From: Monodelphis domestica
Lineage: Eukaryota > Chordata > Mammalia > Didelphimorphia > Didelphidae
DNA length: 64,000 bases
Direction of reading: 5' to 3'
NCBI RefSeq assembly: GCF_027887165.1
Contig: NC_077228.1
Span: 182,756,309-182,820,308 of the forward strand
The number at the start of each line of letters is the position of its first letter. Position 1 is the stretch's first letter. This document shows, piece by piece, positions 34,436-45,784 of this stretch. Below the pieces are notes generated by a model, which did no database searches, had not been told where the DNA came from, and saw nothing but the letters and a program-made list of their open reading frames with translations. The position numbers and the translations under genes were made by a program.

Positions 34436-35180
34436 GTAGAGGAAAGAGATGATCCTCATCAGGATGTTGAAGAGCAGAAAAGAGGAGGAAGGGAGGGGAA
34501 AAGACAGCTGCATGATTAGAGATTAAAAACAGATTTGAGTCGCTTCCTAGAGATGAGGGTACTGGATGTTTGTAGGAGAAAGAAGCTGATTATGCTCCAA
34601 AGAATAATATAGTAGTACCACAGAAGTCCTCAGGGGAAAGATCCTCTAGAAAATATCAGAGACAGAAGAGAAGGCAAATGATAGTTGGGAATTCCATGCT
34701 CAGGGGGATGGAGGCAACTAACATCAACCTGAAAACAATAGTCTGTTGTCTTCCCAGGGCATGTATCCAAGACATAAAAGAGAAACTCCCAAGACTTATC
34801 AAAACAGATGACAACTACCCACTACTGATGATTCATGTGGGCACGAATATCTCTGCCAGAAGGAACTAAAGAAGTATTGCCAACGATTAAGTCTCAGGCA
34901 AAAAACTGAAGACCAAAGGGACCCAGGTTGTGTTTTCTTCACAGTTGCCCATTGAAGACACAAGATGCCAAAGAGAAAAAATAATTTGGTAAGTGGGCAG
35001 CTGGCTAAGAAAGTGGTGCTGGAGAATGGGATTTAGATTTCTGGTCCATGCCTTAAAAATAGGGGTTCCTATTCCTAGCCAGAGATAGAGTGCATCAGTG
35101 AAGGCTGAGTGCATTTGCTGAATGTTTTGCATCTATAATCAAAAGGTAATTAAACTAAAAAAAATGAGGAACAGAGAAAA

Positions 35181-35188
<8 letters not shown>

Positions 35189-35222
<34 letters not shown>
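35189..35222 (+). repeat. (TA)n microsatellite
   Basis: About 17 TA units inside the CR1/L3 region. Confidence 0.95.
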
Positions 35223-35225
<3 letters not shown>

Positions 35226-35239
35226 CAAGTTAGAAACCA

Positions 35240-35495
35240 CTCAGTTCAGTCATTTTTCAGTTTTGTCCTACTCTTCATGAACACATTTAGGATTTCCTTA
35301 GCAAAGATACTGGGATGGTTTGCTATATCTTTCTCTAGCTCATTTTAAAGATGAAGCAACTGAGGCAAACAGGATTAAGTGACTTGCCCAGGGTCACACA
35401 GCTAGTAAGTATCTGAGGCATGTGAAGTCAGGAAGATAGTCTTTCTTATTCCAAGCCCAAGCTCTCTCCATTGTGTCACCTAACTGCTCCCTCTA
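35240..35495 (-). repeat. SINE-B nested in CR1/L3
   Basis: Reverse copy: 'tttcagttttgtcctactct', 'gacttgcccagggtcacaca', 'attgtgtcacctaactgctc'. It separates the esterase block from the downstream ORF2 part. Confidence 0.85.
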
Positions 35496-37634
35496 GAGAG
35501 TACCAAAGAAAAAAGGAAGAAAAATTACTGTTGAGACACAATTTACAAAAGACAAAATTCAAGAAAGGAGCCAGCAGCAAAATCTATGACCTCAAATATC
35601 CATAAATAAATAAACAAAATTTAGGTAGAAAACAGGGAGGACTAAAGGTCTTAATACAAGAAGCTAAATTTGACCTCAGAGGTATCATTGAGGCTTAGTG
35701 AGGTGAAACTTATAATTGAACTGTGAATCTGGCTGGGTGTTCAGAGTTTTTTGCTTCATTCAAAACATACAGAGTATGTCTTTAAAGAAAAAAATAGAAT
35801 GAATGAACCCTTTGTATTTAGAAAATATATTCGTGTAAGGAAATATAGAAACTAGAGGGAAGACACATGGTATGCAGCACTTGGTGGAAGTTAGAGGGAG
35901 AAACAATTTGTCATTGGAGTATAATACAGATTACCTGGACAGAAAGAGGAAACAGATGAAGAATTTGGAAAATATCATAAGATTGTCACAGAGGAGCTAT
36001 AAGAAGTGATGAGATATTTAAATGATCTAGACTATTTCTGTACTTCTTTTTCTTCTTCTTCTTCTTTGTCTCTGTCTCTGTCTCTCTCCCCCCAAAATAA
36101 AGTAACTAAAGCTTTCTTCGCTTGTCTTAGTGATAATTTTCAACCTTTGAAAAACTCAGGAACCAAGAAGGAACCAATTTATTCTAGATTAGATTCTTCT
36201 AATAGAGAAGAATTAGTTGCTAGAATAGAAATGATGGAAACCCTAGATCGATGTGATTACTTTCTCTAAGAATTTGTCATTAAAAAGGTTGGACTATCTG
36301 GGCATAATCTGACATGCATTCTAGACTTGAAAAAAGCAGACTTCAAATGATTAAGAGGAACTATACAAAGGATCTCATAGACTAAAAACACTACAGGGAA
36401 AGTCATCCCATCAAGCATAGGAGATGCTCAATACTGAAATGGCTAAAAACTAAAAGGAAACAATTACATTGAGGAGGGGAAATGAGATTTTTCTGAAGAT
36501 TGTTGTAGATACACAGGGACCTCACCCACCAACTTGGACTTAAAAAAGAAATGTATAAATGAAGGGCAGGTAATAGAGGATGAATATAAGTGCTTGGCAC
36601 AGTCCTGTAAAAAGAATGCCAATTGTGGATACTAAAGTTCAGAAAGATCACTGGTTGGTAAGAAAAGCTGAGGATGATCAAATGGAGATTTTGGAGAATT
36701 TTTTAAAGGCTATATTGGGAGGGGGAGAGGATTAAAGAAGACATAAGACCTTTGTTTGGGGTGAACAGAATGATAACTGACACAGAAAGAAGTAGAGCTC
36801 CTTCTGTTTCTGTTTCCAAGGAGAATGACCTTTATGCTATAAATGACAATAAAACTGACTAGCACAGAGTTGATACACAAGCAAGGAGATAGATTAGAAA
36901 GCCTGGAGGAAGCACAGAGCCAGCTTTGATAAATTTCTGTCATCTGGTCCAGATGACCATCATTCTTGGACCCTGAAAGAACTTATAGATGGGATTGTTT
37001 AACCACCTACAGTGATATTTGAAAGATCGTGAAAAACAGGAGAGGTGTCACAAGTTTGGAGAAGAGTAGATGTCTCAATTAAAAAAAAAAAGGAAGAGAA
37101 CAGAGTCTGCAAACCATAGGACAGTCAGCTTGGGAATTTCTGAAAGGATCATTAGAGATCATTCTTGAGTATATTGAAAGGAGAGTGGGGACAGCATGAC
37201 TTCAACAAGCACAACTCTTGTCTTATCTAATTCTCCTTGTTTGTCAGGATCACTACTAATAAATGAGAGAAATGCAATAGTACCCAGCTTTTATCAAAGC
37301 TTTTGGCAAGCTATTGCATGCTCTTCTTATGGAGAAGATAGAATGATAAAACAATTAGAGGACTATGGCATGGATTGGACAGCCAAGCTCAAATATTAAT
37401 TTTTAATGGATCAATGCCAACATGGCAGAAGGTCTTCAAGAGAGTACCTCAGTCATCAGTACATGGCCCTGGGGTGTATAACATTTTTATCAGTGACTTG
37501 ATAAAGGGATAGATGGCATGCTCATCAGATCTGCAGATGACACAAAGCTAGAAAGGATGACAGTCCAAAAGGATCTTACCTGTCTAGAACATTGATTCTA
37601 TATTTATCCCTACTGAATTCCATCTTATTAGAGA

Positions 37635-38205
37635 TTTATAGTTGACAAAGAATTAGAAACTGAAGGGCTATCCATCAGTTGGGGGATGACTGAAGAAGTT
37701 GTGGTGTATGATTGTAATGGAATACTACTGTGCTGTAAGAAATGATGAGAAGGATGATTTGAGAAAAACCTGGAAAGACCTCCATGAACTGATACAAAGT
37801 GAAGTGAGCAGAACCAGAGAACATTGTACACAGTGACGGCAATATTATATGAAGAACATTATGAATGTCTTAGCTATTCTTAGTAATACAGTGACCCAAG
37901 CCAATCCTCAAGGACTCATGATGAAAAACTCCATCTGCCTCCAGAGAAAGAACCGATGGAATCTGAATGAAGACTGAGACATACTCACTTTCTTTCTTCC
38001 CTGTTTGTTTGAATTCTAGTTCACAAAATGACTAATATAGAAAGTTATTTTATACTCTTAAACATGTAAAATCTATATCAAATTGTTTACTGTCTCAGGG
38101 AAGAGGGAGGAAGGCAGGGAGAGTGAGAAAATGGCTCAAACTTTTTAAAAAATGAAGGTTAAAATAGTTTTCATGTTTTGAGAAAAAATTAAATAGTATT
38201 AAAAC
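37635..38205 (+). mobile_element. L1 3' end nested in CR1/L3
   Basis: Forward L1: 'aagaattagaaactgaaggg', 'gaagttgtggtgtatgattg', 'gatacaaagtgaagtgagca', then 3'UTR to an A-rich end. It lies between the RT part and the terminal part of the CR1/L3 element. Confidence 0.8.
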
Positions 38206-38231
38206 AATATTTCTAGTTATGCTGGAAAATA

Positions 38232-38482
38232 ATCAGGTCAGCAAAGTAGTACAATGGACAGAGTGCTGGGCTTGGAGTCAGAAAGACGAATTCAAATCCA
38301 TCCTCAGATGCTTACTAGCTACGTGACCCTGGATAAATCACTTAACTTTGTTTGCCTCAGTTTTCCTCTGTAAAATGGTTTGCAGAAGGAAATGGCAAGT
38401 GCCTTCAGTATCTTTGCTAAAAAGATCCCAAATAGAGTCACAAAGAGGTGGACATGACTGAAATGACAGAACAACAAAAAGG
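38232..38482 (+). repeat. SINE-B copy
   Basis: Complete forward copy: 'acaatggacagagtgctggg', 'tttgcctcagttttcctctg', 'gtggacatgactgaaatgac', 'aacaacaaaaa'. Confidence 0.9.
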
Positions 38483-38559
38483 GGGAAGAATTAATTACAC
38501 AACTCCACAGTGAGGAAGACATAGCTAGTACTTTGTCTGAAAAAAGATGGGGTGGTTTT

Positions 38560-38780
38560 AGGGGCCCACAAGCTCAATGTGAGTCAGTCATATGATGTGA
38601 GTGCAAAGACAAAACAAAGAAGACGTAACACCCTAGTGCAATGTGGATGGCCATAAGAGAAGCATTTTCCAGGAATAAGAAAATAATATTCTCACTGTAC
38701 TAGGTCCTCACTGGATTCCATCTGGAATGCTATGTTCAGTTTTGGGTACCACTGTTTAAAGACCGAAAAGTTCAAGACTT
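38560..38780 (+). mobile_element. CR1/L3 3' part (continuation)
   Basis: Resumes the plus-strand CR1/L3: 'cacaagctcaatgtgagtca', 'ccagg..ataagaaaataata', 'ggaatgctatgttcagtttt', 'gggtacca'. This matches the CR1 C-terminal region (compare the reverse copy at 44.8-45 kb). Confidence 0.65.
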
Positions 38781-39225
38781 AGATTCATGAAGATCTCAGT
38801 TCAAATCCTGCCTGAGACACTAGCTCTGTGTCCCTGAAGGACTTATCCTTTCTGAACCATAGCTTGCTCTTCTGTACAGTAGGGACAATAAGGGTACTTA
38901 ATAATATACCAAATTAATTCCTACATTAGAACTCTGGATTAGAAAGACCCCAATCAATGAATTATTGTGCATTTCTGTGTCTGGGTTCTGGGTCCTAATC
39001 TGCTGCTTTGGGGCATTTTCTTTGTCCTTAGGAATCCCAAAGAATGACTTTCCATTCAACAGAATTCAGTTAAGAAATAAAGGAAACGAGGGTTCTTTTC
39101 CTGTGTAATGTCCCCCATGACATCAGGATGAGGACTGTTAGATAATTTGACTACCTCCTAATTACTATTAGAGATGTCTTGGGATGTTTGATGTAGGGGC
39201 TGACTAATGAGCTTCGAAAACTATT
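38781..39225. other. Intergenic with a MIR piece
   Basis: A forward MIR-like piece lies at about 38785-38925 ('gttcaaatcctgcctgagac', 'agtagggacaataagggtac'); the rest is unclassified. Confidence 0.4.
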
Positions 39226-39227
39226 TG

Positions 39228-39435
39228 TTGGGGGCAGCTGGGTGGCTCAGTGGATTGAGAGCCAGGCCTAGAGACGGGAGGTCCTGGGTTCAAATCTGGC
39301 CTCAGATACTTCCTAGCTATATGACCCTGGGCAAGTCACTTAGCCCTCATTGCCTAGCCCTTACCACTCTTCTGCCTTGGAACCAACATACAGTATTGAT
39401 TCTAAGATGGAAGGTAAGGGTTTAAAAAAATAATA
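39228..39435 (+). repeat. SINE-A, best-preserved copy
   Basis: Full-length copy close to the type sequence: 'ggcagctgggtggctcagtg', 'gaggtcctgggttcaaatct', 'atgaccctgggcaagtcact', 'tgattctaagatggaaggta', A-rich tail. Confidence 0.93.
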
Positions 39436-40315
39436 GCTATTTATTGAGGTGCCTAACCCAGCTTTGGGGTCTCTGGTCATTCGAGAGGGCCATCAGCCTA
39501 TGTCATTTTATTGATTACGATGAGGGCCTAATCAATAAACTGATATAACCAATAAACTGATATTCTTCCCCCCAGATCCATTTCTCAAGATAATTTTAAT
39601 CTTAACCCTTCACAGGACTGTTGTGAAGATCAAACGAGACAGCCCATATTAAGCGCATTGCAAACTTTAGCACACTAGTTGTTATTATCGTTTCTAGAAG
39701 ACAGAGCGTCCCGTTTCAATGAGGCATAGAAGCCGGACTTTTGTTCTGACCCCATCATGCTCCCTTCCGGGGCGGGGTGGGGGTGGGGGAGGAGATAATG
39801 GTCAATTTCTTCTCCCAAAGTCTCTGGCGACACTTTCACTGTCTTCATACACTACAAGTTCTTTGAGGATCCCCGTTTGCTGCTTACCAATGAAATTAAT
39901 ATGACTCTTTTATCCTCCTCACGTTCCAGATTCAATCTGTGTTTTTTCATCAGTAGATTTGTGTTTAGTTGATTAGTTATTCATGTATAATGCAGGATGA
40001 CAAGAGCAGCAATACAGAGGGGTGATTATGGGGAACACAGCTTTAAAAGCGTTCGGGATTTTTTGGCAGACAGGTTAGTCCATTGTAAATGGGACAAAGT
40101 TTTCTCCTTACCCACTCTTGGGCTAAAGCTAAATGACAGAGATTAGAAGAAAGGGTTCAGATATCCGCTCAGTGGCCCCCAATCCCTCTCCTTTGCTCTG
40201 TATAGAAAACATCTCCCACAGATCATTCGTCTTCTTAACGCATCATGTCCCTATGGATTAAGCAGAGCAAAGGTGAGTCCTGAGATCAGGAAATCTCGCC
40301 CTACCACCACCACCA
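39436..40315. other. Intergenic, no feature seen
   Basis: A weak MIR-like piece lies near 39590-39690 ('ggactgttgtgaagatcaaa'). No gene recognised. Confidence 0.35.
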
Positions 40316-40317
40316 AA

Positions 40318-40485
40318 ATTGTAAAAGTGAATGTACAGGCCTGGAGTTGGGAGAATCTGGGTTCAAATCTAGCCTTAGATACTTCCTAGCTGAGTGACCT
40401 TGGGCAAGTCACTTAACCAATTGCCTGGCTCTTGCCACTCTTCTGCCTTAGAATGGATACTACGAAAGAAAGTAAGGGTTGGGGG
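40318..40485 (+). repeat. SINE-A copy
   Basis: Forward, head-truncated: 'gcctggagttgggagaatct', 'agtgaccttgggcaagtcac', ending 'agaaagtaagggttgg'. Confidence 0.8.
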
Positions 40486-40624
40486 GACCCTTAATGTAAA
40501 TAAGGGGGGATTATACAAATTACAAGACAATTTGTACATTTAACAAAGGTTTGCTTACGTTTGATCACCCCCTTCTCCCAATCCCCCACCCCATTCCAGC
40601 TGTATTTAAGCACTTGATAATAAA

Positions 40625-40890
40625 GTCATGGGACAGTGAGGTGGCATGGTGGATAGTGCTGTGCCTGGAGTCAGGAAGACTCATCTACTCAAGTTTTAAT
40701 CTGTCCTCAGATACTGACTATCTCTGTAACCCTGTGCAAGTGATTTTACTTTGTTGGCCTCAGTTTCCTCATCTGCAAAATAAGCTGGAGAAAGAAATGG
40801 TAAACGATTCCAGCATCTTTACCAAGAAAACCCCAAATGGAGTTATGAAGAGTCGGAAATGACTGAATTGAATGAACAATAACAAAAATA
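40625..40890 (+). repeat. SINE-B copy
   Basis: Complete forward: 'acagtgaggtggcatggtgg', 'ggcctcagtttcctcatctg', 'aagaaaaccccaaatggagt', 'gaacaataacaaaaataaa'. Confidence 0.9.
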
Positions 40891-40924
40891 AAATCATAGG
40901 ATCATAGAATGGTAGAGTTGTGAA

Positions 40925-41280
40925 GGATCTAGGGAGGCAACTTAGCATATGGAATATAGAGGTTTGAATACAAAGTCAGAGGACCTGGGTTCAAATTTTG
41001 CTTCCATCACTTACTACCCCTGTAACTTTGGACAATTATTTCAACTCTTAGGATCCTGTTTCTTCTGTAAAAAAAAAAGTTTAGACTAGAGAGACAGTCT
41101 CTTCTAGCTCTTGATCATTGATCCTTATGATCTCAGAGAACATCTGTTCTAATAATCTCATTTTGCAGATGAGAAAGCCCAGGCTTATAGAGTTTATGTG
41201 ACCTACCCAAGGTCACACAGCTAATAAGTATTAAAGCTAAGGCTAGAGCACAGCTGATTTCAAGTCCATTGCATTTTGTG
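40925..41280. repeat. MIR pair (+ then -)
   Basis: Forward piece about 40925-41130 ('gacctgggttcaaattttgc'), then a reverse piece about 41135-41280 ('tttgcagatgagaaagccca', 'cccaaggtcacacagctaat'). Confidence 0.6.
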
Positions 41281-42020
41281 AACAAAAATTTCAAGCTAAC
41301 CTGCTAGAAGTCACAGTTAATGAAACATGATGAGAAATAATAGTTCTGAAATTACAATAGGAAACAATGGGATTTATAAATATTCACTTTACAAGCCCCT
41401 TTTTCAGGAACACTTTCATCATCTGAAACAGTAAATGAAAAAGTGGGGGTCCATGGTCTCCAGTCTGGAGTGGGTATAGAGGTGGGAATGGGTAATGGCC
41501 AATTTTAACATATGTGATGAACCAATTGAATGAAAGGTGAAAAGATGGATTGCATCCAGTGGTGTGCTAGAGTCGGCTTGTACCAGCTGGGCTTTAAGAG
41601 CCTGTAGAAATTTAAATTGTTAAATTTTCAGTGTGAGCATTTACACCTCAGAAATTGGCAAATGCTACAAATCAGGGCTTGATTTCTTATTTTGCTGATT
41701 GTCAAAACTTTAAGAAAGTAATGGAGAAAATGTTAATATTGCAAATCAAACTTAAAATTAGGCACTTTTTTTTTAAAGCACAGATTGTTAAACATTTACT
41801 AGTACATTGCTATATCCCATTCTCCCCATGACGACCAATCATGGGTCTAATCTCTAACACAAACTTAACTGCTATTGTCTTCCAATCCTCCCCAACACTG
41901 TCTCCTCCCTCCTCTGTGCAACCTCCCTCAGTGTAAGCCAGAAGTAGATCCTCCAGAATAGTTATAGCAATACTGTTACTAGGCACCCAGAGCAATGACA
42001 GCTGCAGAGATGCCATTGGG
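41281..42020. other. Intergenic, no feature seen
   Basis: AT-rich; nothing recognised apart from poly(T). Confidence 0.3.
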
Positions 42021-42023
42021 AAA

Positions 42024-42026
<3 letters not shown>

Positions 42027-42070
<44 letters not shown>
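42027..42070 (+). repeat. (AT)n microsatellite
   Basis: About 22 AT units. Confidence 0.95.
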
Positions 42071-42074
<4 letters not shown>

Positions 42075-42245
42075 CCTCCCATAATTCCTCTCCCCTTCCC
42101 TGCCCCTACCGCTGTCTCCTCTTGACTTTGGCAGGAGTCCCTTCCTTGGAGGTTAAGTTCTTCAAAGAATCACAGAATTTGAAAGTTGGAAGATACCTCA
42201 AAAGCCATTTAGTTCAATCTATACACAAAAGGAATCCTTACTATG

Positions 42246-42399
42246 ACAGCAGGCAGCTGGGAGGCAGAGTGGATAGAGAGCTCCATGACTAGAGTCAGAA
42301 ACACTTGAATTCAAATCCAGCCTCAGACACTTACAATCTGTGTGCCCCTGGGTAAGCCACTTAATCTTGTTGGTCTTAATTTCCTCATCTGTAAAATGA
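42246..42399 (+). repeat. SINE-B, left half
   Basis: 'caggcagctgggaggcagag' to 'ctcatctgtaaaatga'. The right half resumes at 43589; the L1 between them duplicated aaaatga. Confidence 0.85.
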
Positions 42400-43588
42400 T
42401 GGCAAATGGTCAAAGGATATGAATAGGTGATTCTCAGCTAAAGAAATTAAAACTATCTTTAGTCATATAAAAATGCTCCAAGTCACTGTTAATTAGAAAA
42501 ATGCAAATTGAAACAACTCTGAGGTACCACCTCATATTTATCAGATTGGCTTATATGGCAAAAATGGGAAACAACAAATGTTGGAGGGGATGTGATTAAA
42601 CTAGTACACTAATACACTGATGGTAGAACTGTGAACTGATCCTACCATTCTGGAGAGCAATTTGGAATCATGCCTAAAGGACCATAAAACCGTGCATACC
42701 CAATACTACTACTAGATCTGTATCCCAAAGAGATCAAAGATAGGGGAAAGGACCTACTTGTATAGAAAATTTTATAGTTCTTGGTGTGGCAGCAAAGAAT
42801 CAGAAATTGAGGAGATGTCCGTGACTGAGCAAGTTGTGGTATATGCTTGTAATGGAATACTATTGTGCCATAAGAAAAGACAAATAATATGATCACCAAA
42901 AAAACTCTGGAAAGACTTATATGAAGTGATGCAAAGTGAAGTGAACAGAACAAGGAGAAAATTATACACAGTAACAGCAATAATGCATGATGATCAACAG
43001 TGAATGACAACTATTATCAGCAATGCAAGGATCCAGGATGCCAAGGAACCATGACAAAAATAGCTATCCACCACCATAGAAGGAACTGATGGAGTATGAA
43101 CACAGATCAAAGCATATTATTCTTCACTTTATTTCCACCATTAATTTTTTTCTGTAGTATAAGCGAGGTATGTCTTCTTTTACAATGTGATGAACATGGA
43201 AATCTGTTATATGATAGTACATGTCCAACCTATGTCATATTACCTACCATCTTGGGAAGTGGGGAGAGATGGGAAGGAAAGAAAGAATATGGATCACAAA
43301 ATGCCAGAAAACAACGATTAAAAATTATATCAGAGAAGCTAGGTGGCTCAGTAGATAAGAGAGCCAGATCTGAAGTTAGGAGGTCCGGGGTACAATTGTG
43401 GCCTCAGACATTTCTTAGCTCTGTGACTCTAGGCAAATCACTTATCCACAGTCAACTAGCCCTTACCACTCTTCTGCCTTGGAACTGATACTTGATGTCA
43501 ATTCTAAAACAGAAGGTAAGGTTGTTTTTTAAAATTGTACTGACATGTAAAAAATGAAATAAAATTCAAAAAATGAAAATAAATAAGC
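42400..43588 (+). mobile_element. L1 3' part inserted in SINE-B
   Basis: 5'-truncated L1: 'aaatgcaaattgaaacaact', 'ctgaggtaccacctcatatt', 'ccattctggagagcaatttg', then 3'UTR. Flanked by aaaatga at 42393-42399 and 43589-43595. It carries a SINE-A of its own. Degenerate, non-coding. Confidence 0.85.
43335..43530 (+). repeat. SINE-A nested in L1 3'UTR
   Basis: Forward: 'agctaggtggctcagtagat', 'gctctgtgactctaggcaaa', 'tctaaaacagaaggtaaggt'. Confidence 0.85.
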
Positions 43589-43700
43589 AAAATGAACTAG
43601 AGTAGGAAATAGCAAACCACAGCTATATCCTTGCCAAGAAAACCTCAGAAATAGTCACAAAGAGTAGATCATGACTGAAATGACTGATCAACAAAAATGC
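43589..43700 (+). repeat. SINE-B, right half
   Basis: 'aaaatgaactagagtaggaa', 'ccttgccaagaaaacctcag', 'gatcatgactgaaatgactg', 'atcaacaaaaa': continues the SINE-B broken at 42399. Confidence 0.85.
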
Positions 43701-44028
43701 CATAACATACCTAACGTCTAGCTTCTGTTTTAAGAGCTTCAAGAAAGGGGAATCTATCTATCTCTCAAGGTAGTCTATTCCAATTTTGGACAGCTCTAAT
43801 GATTAGAAAGTTTTCCTGATAGCAAGCCTAAATTGACCTCTTTTCATTTTCTATGCAGTATTCCTTGTTTTGCCCTCTCTGTCCAAACAGAACACATCTA
43901 GCCTCTTCTTCTTAAGACAGCCCCCATATATTTGAAGACAGCTACTCTATCTGTCCTTCACCCCCAATCTTCTATACTCCAAGATAAACATGGACAGTTC
44001 ACTCAACCCATTCCCAAATGGCATAGAC

Positions 44029-44240
44029 TAGTGGTGGGGAACCTTTTAGAGGGGTGGGTGATGTGAGAAAGATCCTCAGGCACCCATGGAGAGGGGGAGG
44101 GGAGCAGCCCAGCCCTACATCCCTCTGGCTTTCTAGTAATGAATTCTGGTGAACTCTGTGCTTGGACTATGGCATGCGTGCCCACAGAGAGGGCTCTGAG
44201 TGCCCTCTCTGGCCTGTATGCCATAGGTTCACCACCATGG
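44029..44240. mobile_element. hAT-like MITE with exact 8-bp target duplication
   Basis: 212 bp. Ends: tagtggtggggaacctttta and, reversed, ccatggtggtgaacctatgg. Flanked by gcatagac at 44021-44028 and 44241-44248. Eight-bp duplications with imperfect TIRs are the mark of hAT elements. No coding capacity. It interrupts the reverse CR1/L3 element. Confidence 0.85.
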
Positions 44241-44344
44241 GCATAGACCAAAGTTGCTTCACTATCCTGGTTGCCTTCTTCCCAGTTTAGCAAACTTCCA
44301 TTTCTGCAAATCAAGTGGCAGAGTAAGGGACCTTTCAAGTTTAC

Positions 44345-44815
44345 CTAAATCTACCTCTAAGCAACCAACCCCAAAGCCCCAAAACATATAGCTACAGATT
44401 TAATGTTTGATGAATAATTTGTGTGTGTTCACCTCCAGAGAATTAACATGGGAGAAATGGAAATATGAAAGATATAATCAATAAATACATACCTGTTAGC
44501 CAGATGATGCTTTCTATGATGTGTGGAGGGGAGGGTCTCAGATACCTAGAAACAAATTCTATTAATAAAAAAATGAAAGAAAAACAAAACAAAACAAAAA
44601 CACATCAAAACAAATTCTGGAGCAGCAGAACCAACAAAAAGATGGACTGAAGCAATGTTTCAACCCAAGAAAATGTAGAGGGACAGCAGTAAGAGCTCAT
44701 CTCACTGGGATAAGAAGGGAGAGAAGCAGAAATGGCAGCCTGATGAGAAGCCCAGTGCCTAACAGGAAATCTGGTACCTACCAAGGTGCACTCTTACTGG
44801 CAGAACTGAGAGCAG
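44345..44815. other. Unclassified insertion inside CR1/L3
   Basis: About 470 bp with no CR1 similarity between two CR1 blocks. It contains A-rich stretches and purine-rich sequence ('agcaatgtttcaacccaaga', 'gagagaagcagaaatggcag'). I suspect a LINE- or LTR-derived piece but recognise no diagnostic motif. Confidence 0.35.
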
Positions 44816-44967
44816 GAGGAGGTGATCAGCACACATGATAATTTTCATTTTACCCATCTCTTTCTTAAATTGTACAAACTGAACACAGTATTCAAGATGA
44901 GGTCTAATAAGAATAGAGAGCAGTGGGACTATCACTTGGAACCTCTGCATCTCCCAATGCAATCCAA

Positions 44968-45232
44968 GACTTTTGTTGTTGTTGTTCATTCATTTCAACC
45001 CTATCCAACTCTTCATAACTCCATTTGGATTTTCTTGGAAAAGATACCAAAGTGGTTTGCTATTTCCTTCTCTAGCTCACTTGACAGATGAGGCAACTGA
45101 GGTAAACAGGGTTAAGGGACTTCCCCAGGATCACACAGCTAGTAAATGTCTGAGACTGGATTTGAACTGAGGACTAAGTTTCCTGACTCCAGGCTTGGCA
45201 TTTATCCACTGTGCCCCAATTGCTTCCCCTAG
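44968..45232 (-). repeat. SINE-B nested in CR1/L3
   Basis: Reverse copy starting with the 'ttgttgttgttgttcattca' tail complement, then 'gatcacacagctagtaaatg' and 'ccactgtgccccaattgctt'. Confidence 0.88.
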
Positions 45233-45784
45233 TCTAAGTCTACATTGGAGTTTTTGACTTCCAAATCATACTGCAGACTCCTACTGAGCTTGCAGTCCAC
45301 TGATCCCCAGATCTTTCAGAACAACTATCTATCTGTACCTGCTTCATATTATACTCTCGGAGGTGATTTTTTTCCTGTTTTCAAGATGTTACATTTATCC
45401 TTATTTCATCTTAATAGATTCAGTCAAGAGTTCAGAAAAGTCAGCCTCCTTTGGGATTCTGACTGTCATACACTGTGCTATCCTTCCCTCCCAATTTAGT
45501 GCCATCTACAGATCTGATGAGCATACCATCTATATCTTTGTCCAAGTCATTAATAAAAATGGTAAGTACTCAACTGGAGACCTCCTGCCACATTGACATT
45601 GAACCATCAATAACTATTTTTGGAACCTAGCAATCCAACCTAGTCTAAATCTATCTGCTTATCTATTATCACTTAATCTTTCCCTATCTTCCCCTAAAAA
45701 TTTGTATGAGGTACTTCATCAAAAGTCTCTGAAAAATCCAAATAAATACAATAATTTAGAATGATCCAACATAAAAAATGACAA

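Larger units (their letters stand above)
34440..37632 (+). pseudogene. CR1/L3-clade non-LTR retrotransposon fossil (ORF1 esterase and RT region)
   Basis: Decayed LINE with two recognisable parts. (1) At 34678-34869 the translation shows VGNSMLRG, CCLPRA and YPLLMIHVGTN in the order of the SGNH/GDSL esterase of CR1 ORF1. Past a stop and frameshift, words like SWLRKWCWRMGF (about 35000) match the later esterase region. The catalytic GDS block reads GNS (34687-34695) and HVGTN is at 34834-34848. (2) At 36930-37620 blocks such as LSSGPDDHHSW, 'caagcttttggcaagctatt' (about 37300) and 'gatggcatgctcatcagatc' followed by 'tgcagatgacacaaagct' follow CR1/L3 reverse transcriptase; the last encodes the ADD motif. 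Many stops and indels. It is interrupted by a SINE-B and simple repeats. Boundaries are approximate. Confidence 0.7.
43701..45770 (-). mobile_element. CR1/L3 element, reverse, split by three insertions
   Basis: Reading left to right gives complements of the CR1/L3 3' half: 'tctattccaattttggacag' and 'agcctaaattgacctctttt' (43.8 kb), 'ttgaagacagctactctatc' (43.94 kb), 'ctatcctggttgccttcttc' (44.26 kb), 'gagcagtgggactatcactt' (44.92 kb), 'agcttgcagtccactgatcc' (45.29 kb), 'ctgatgagcataccatctat' (45.52 kb), 'actggagacctcctgccaca' (45.57 kb). Interrupted by a hAT MITE, an unclassified segment and a SINE-B. No open frame remains. Confidence 0.75.
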
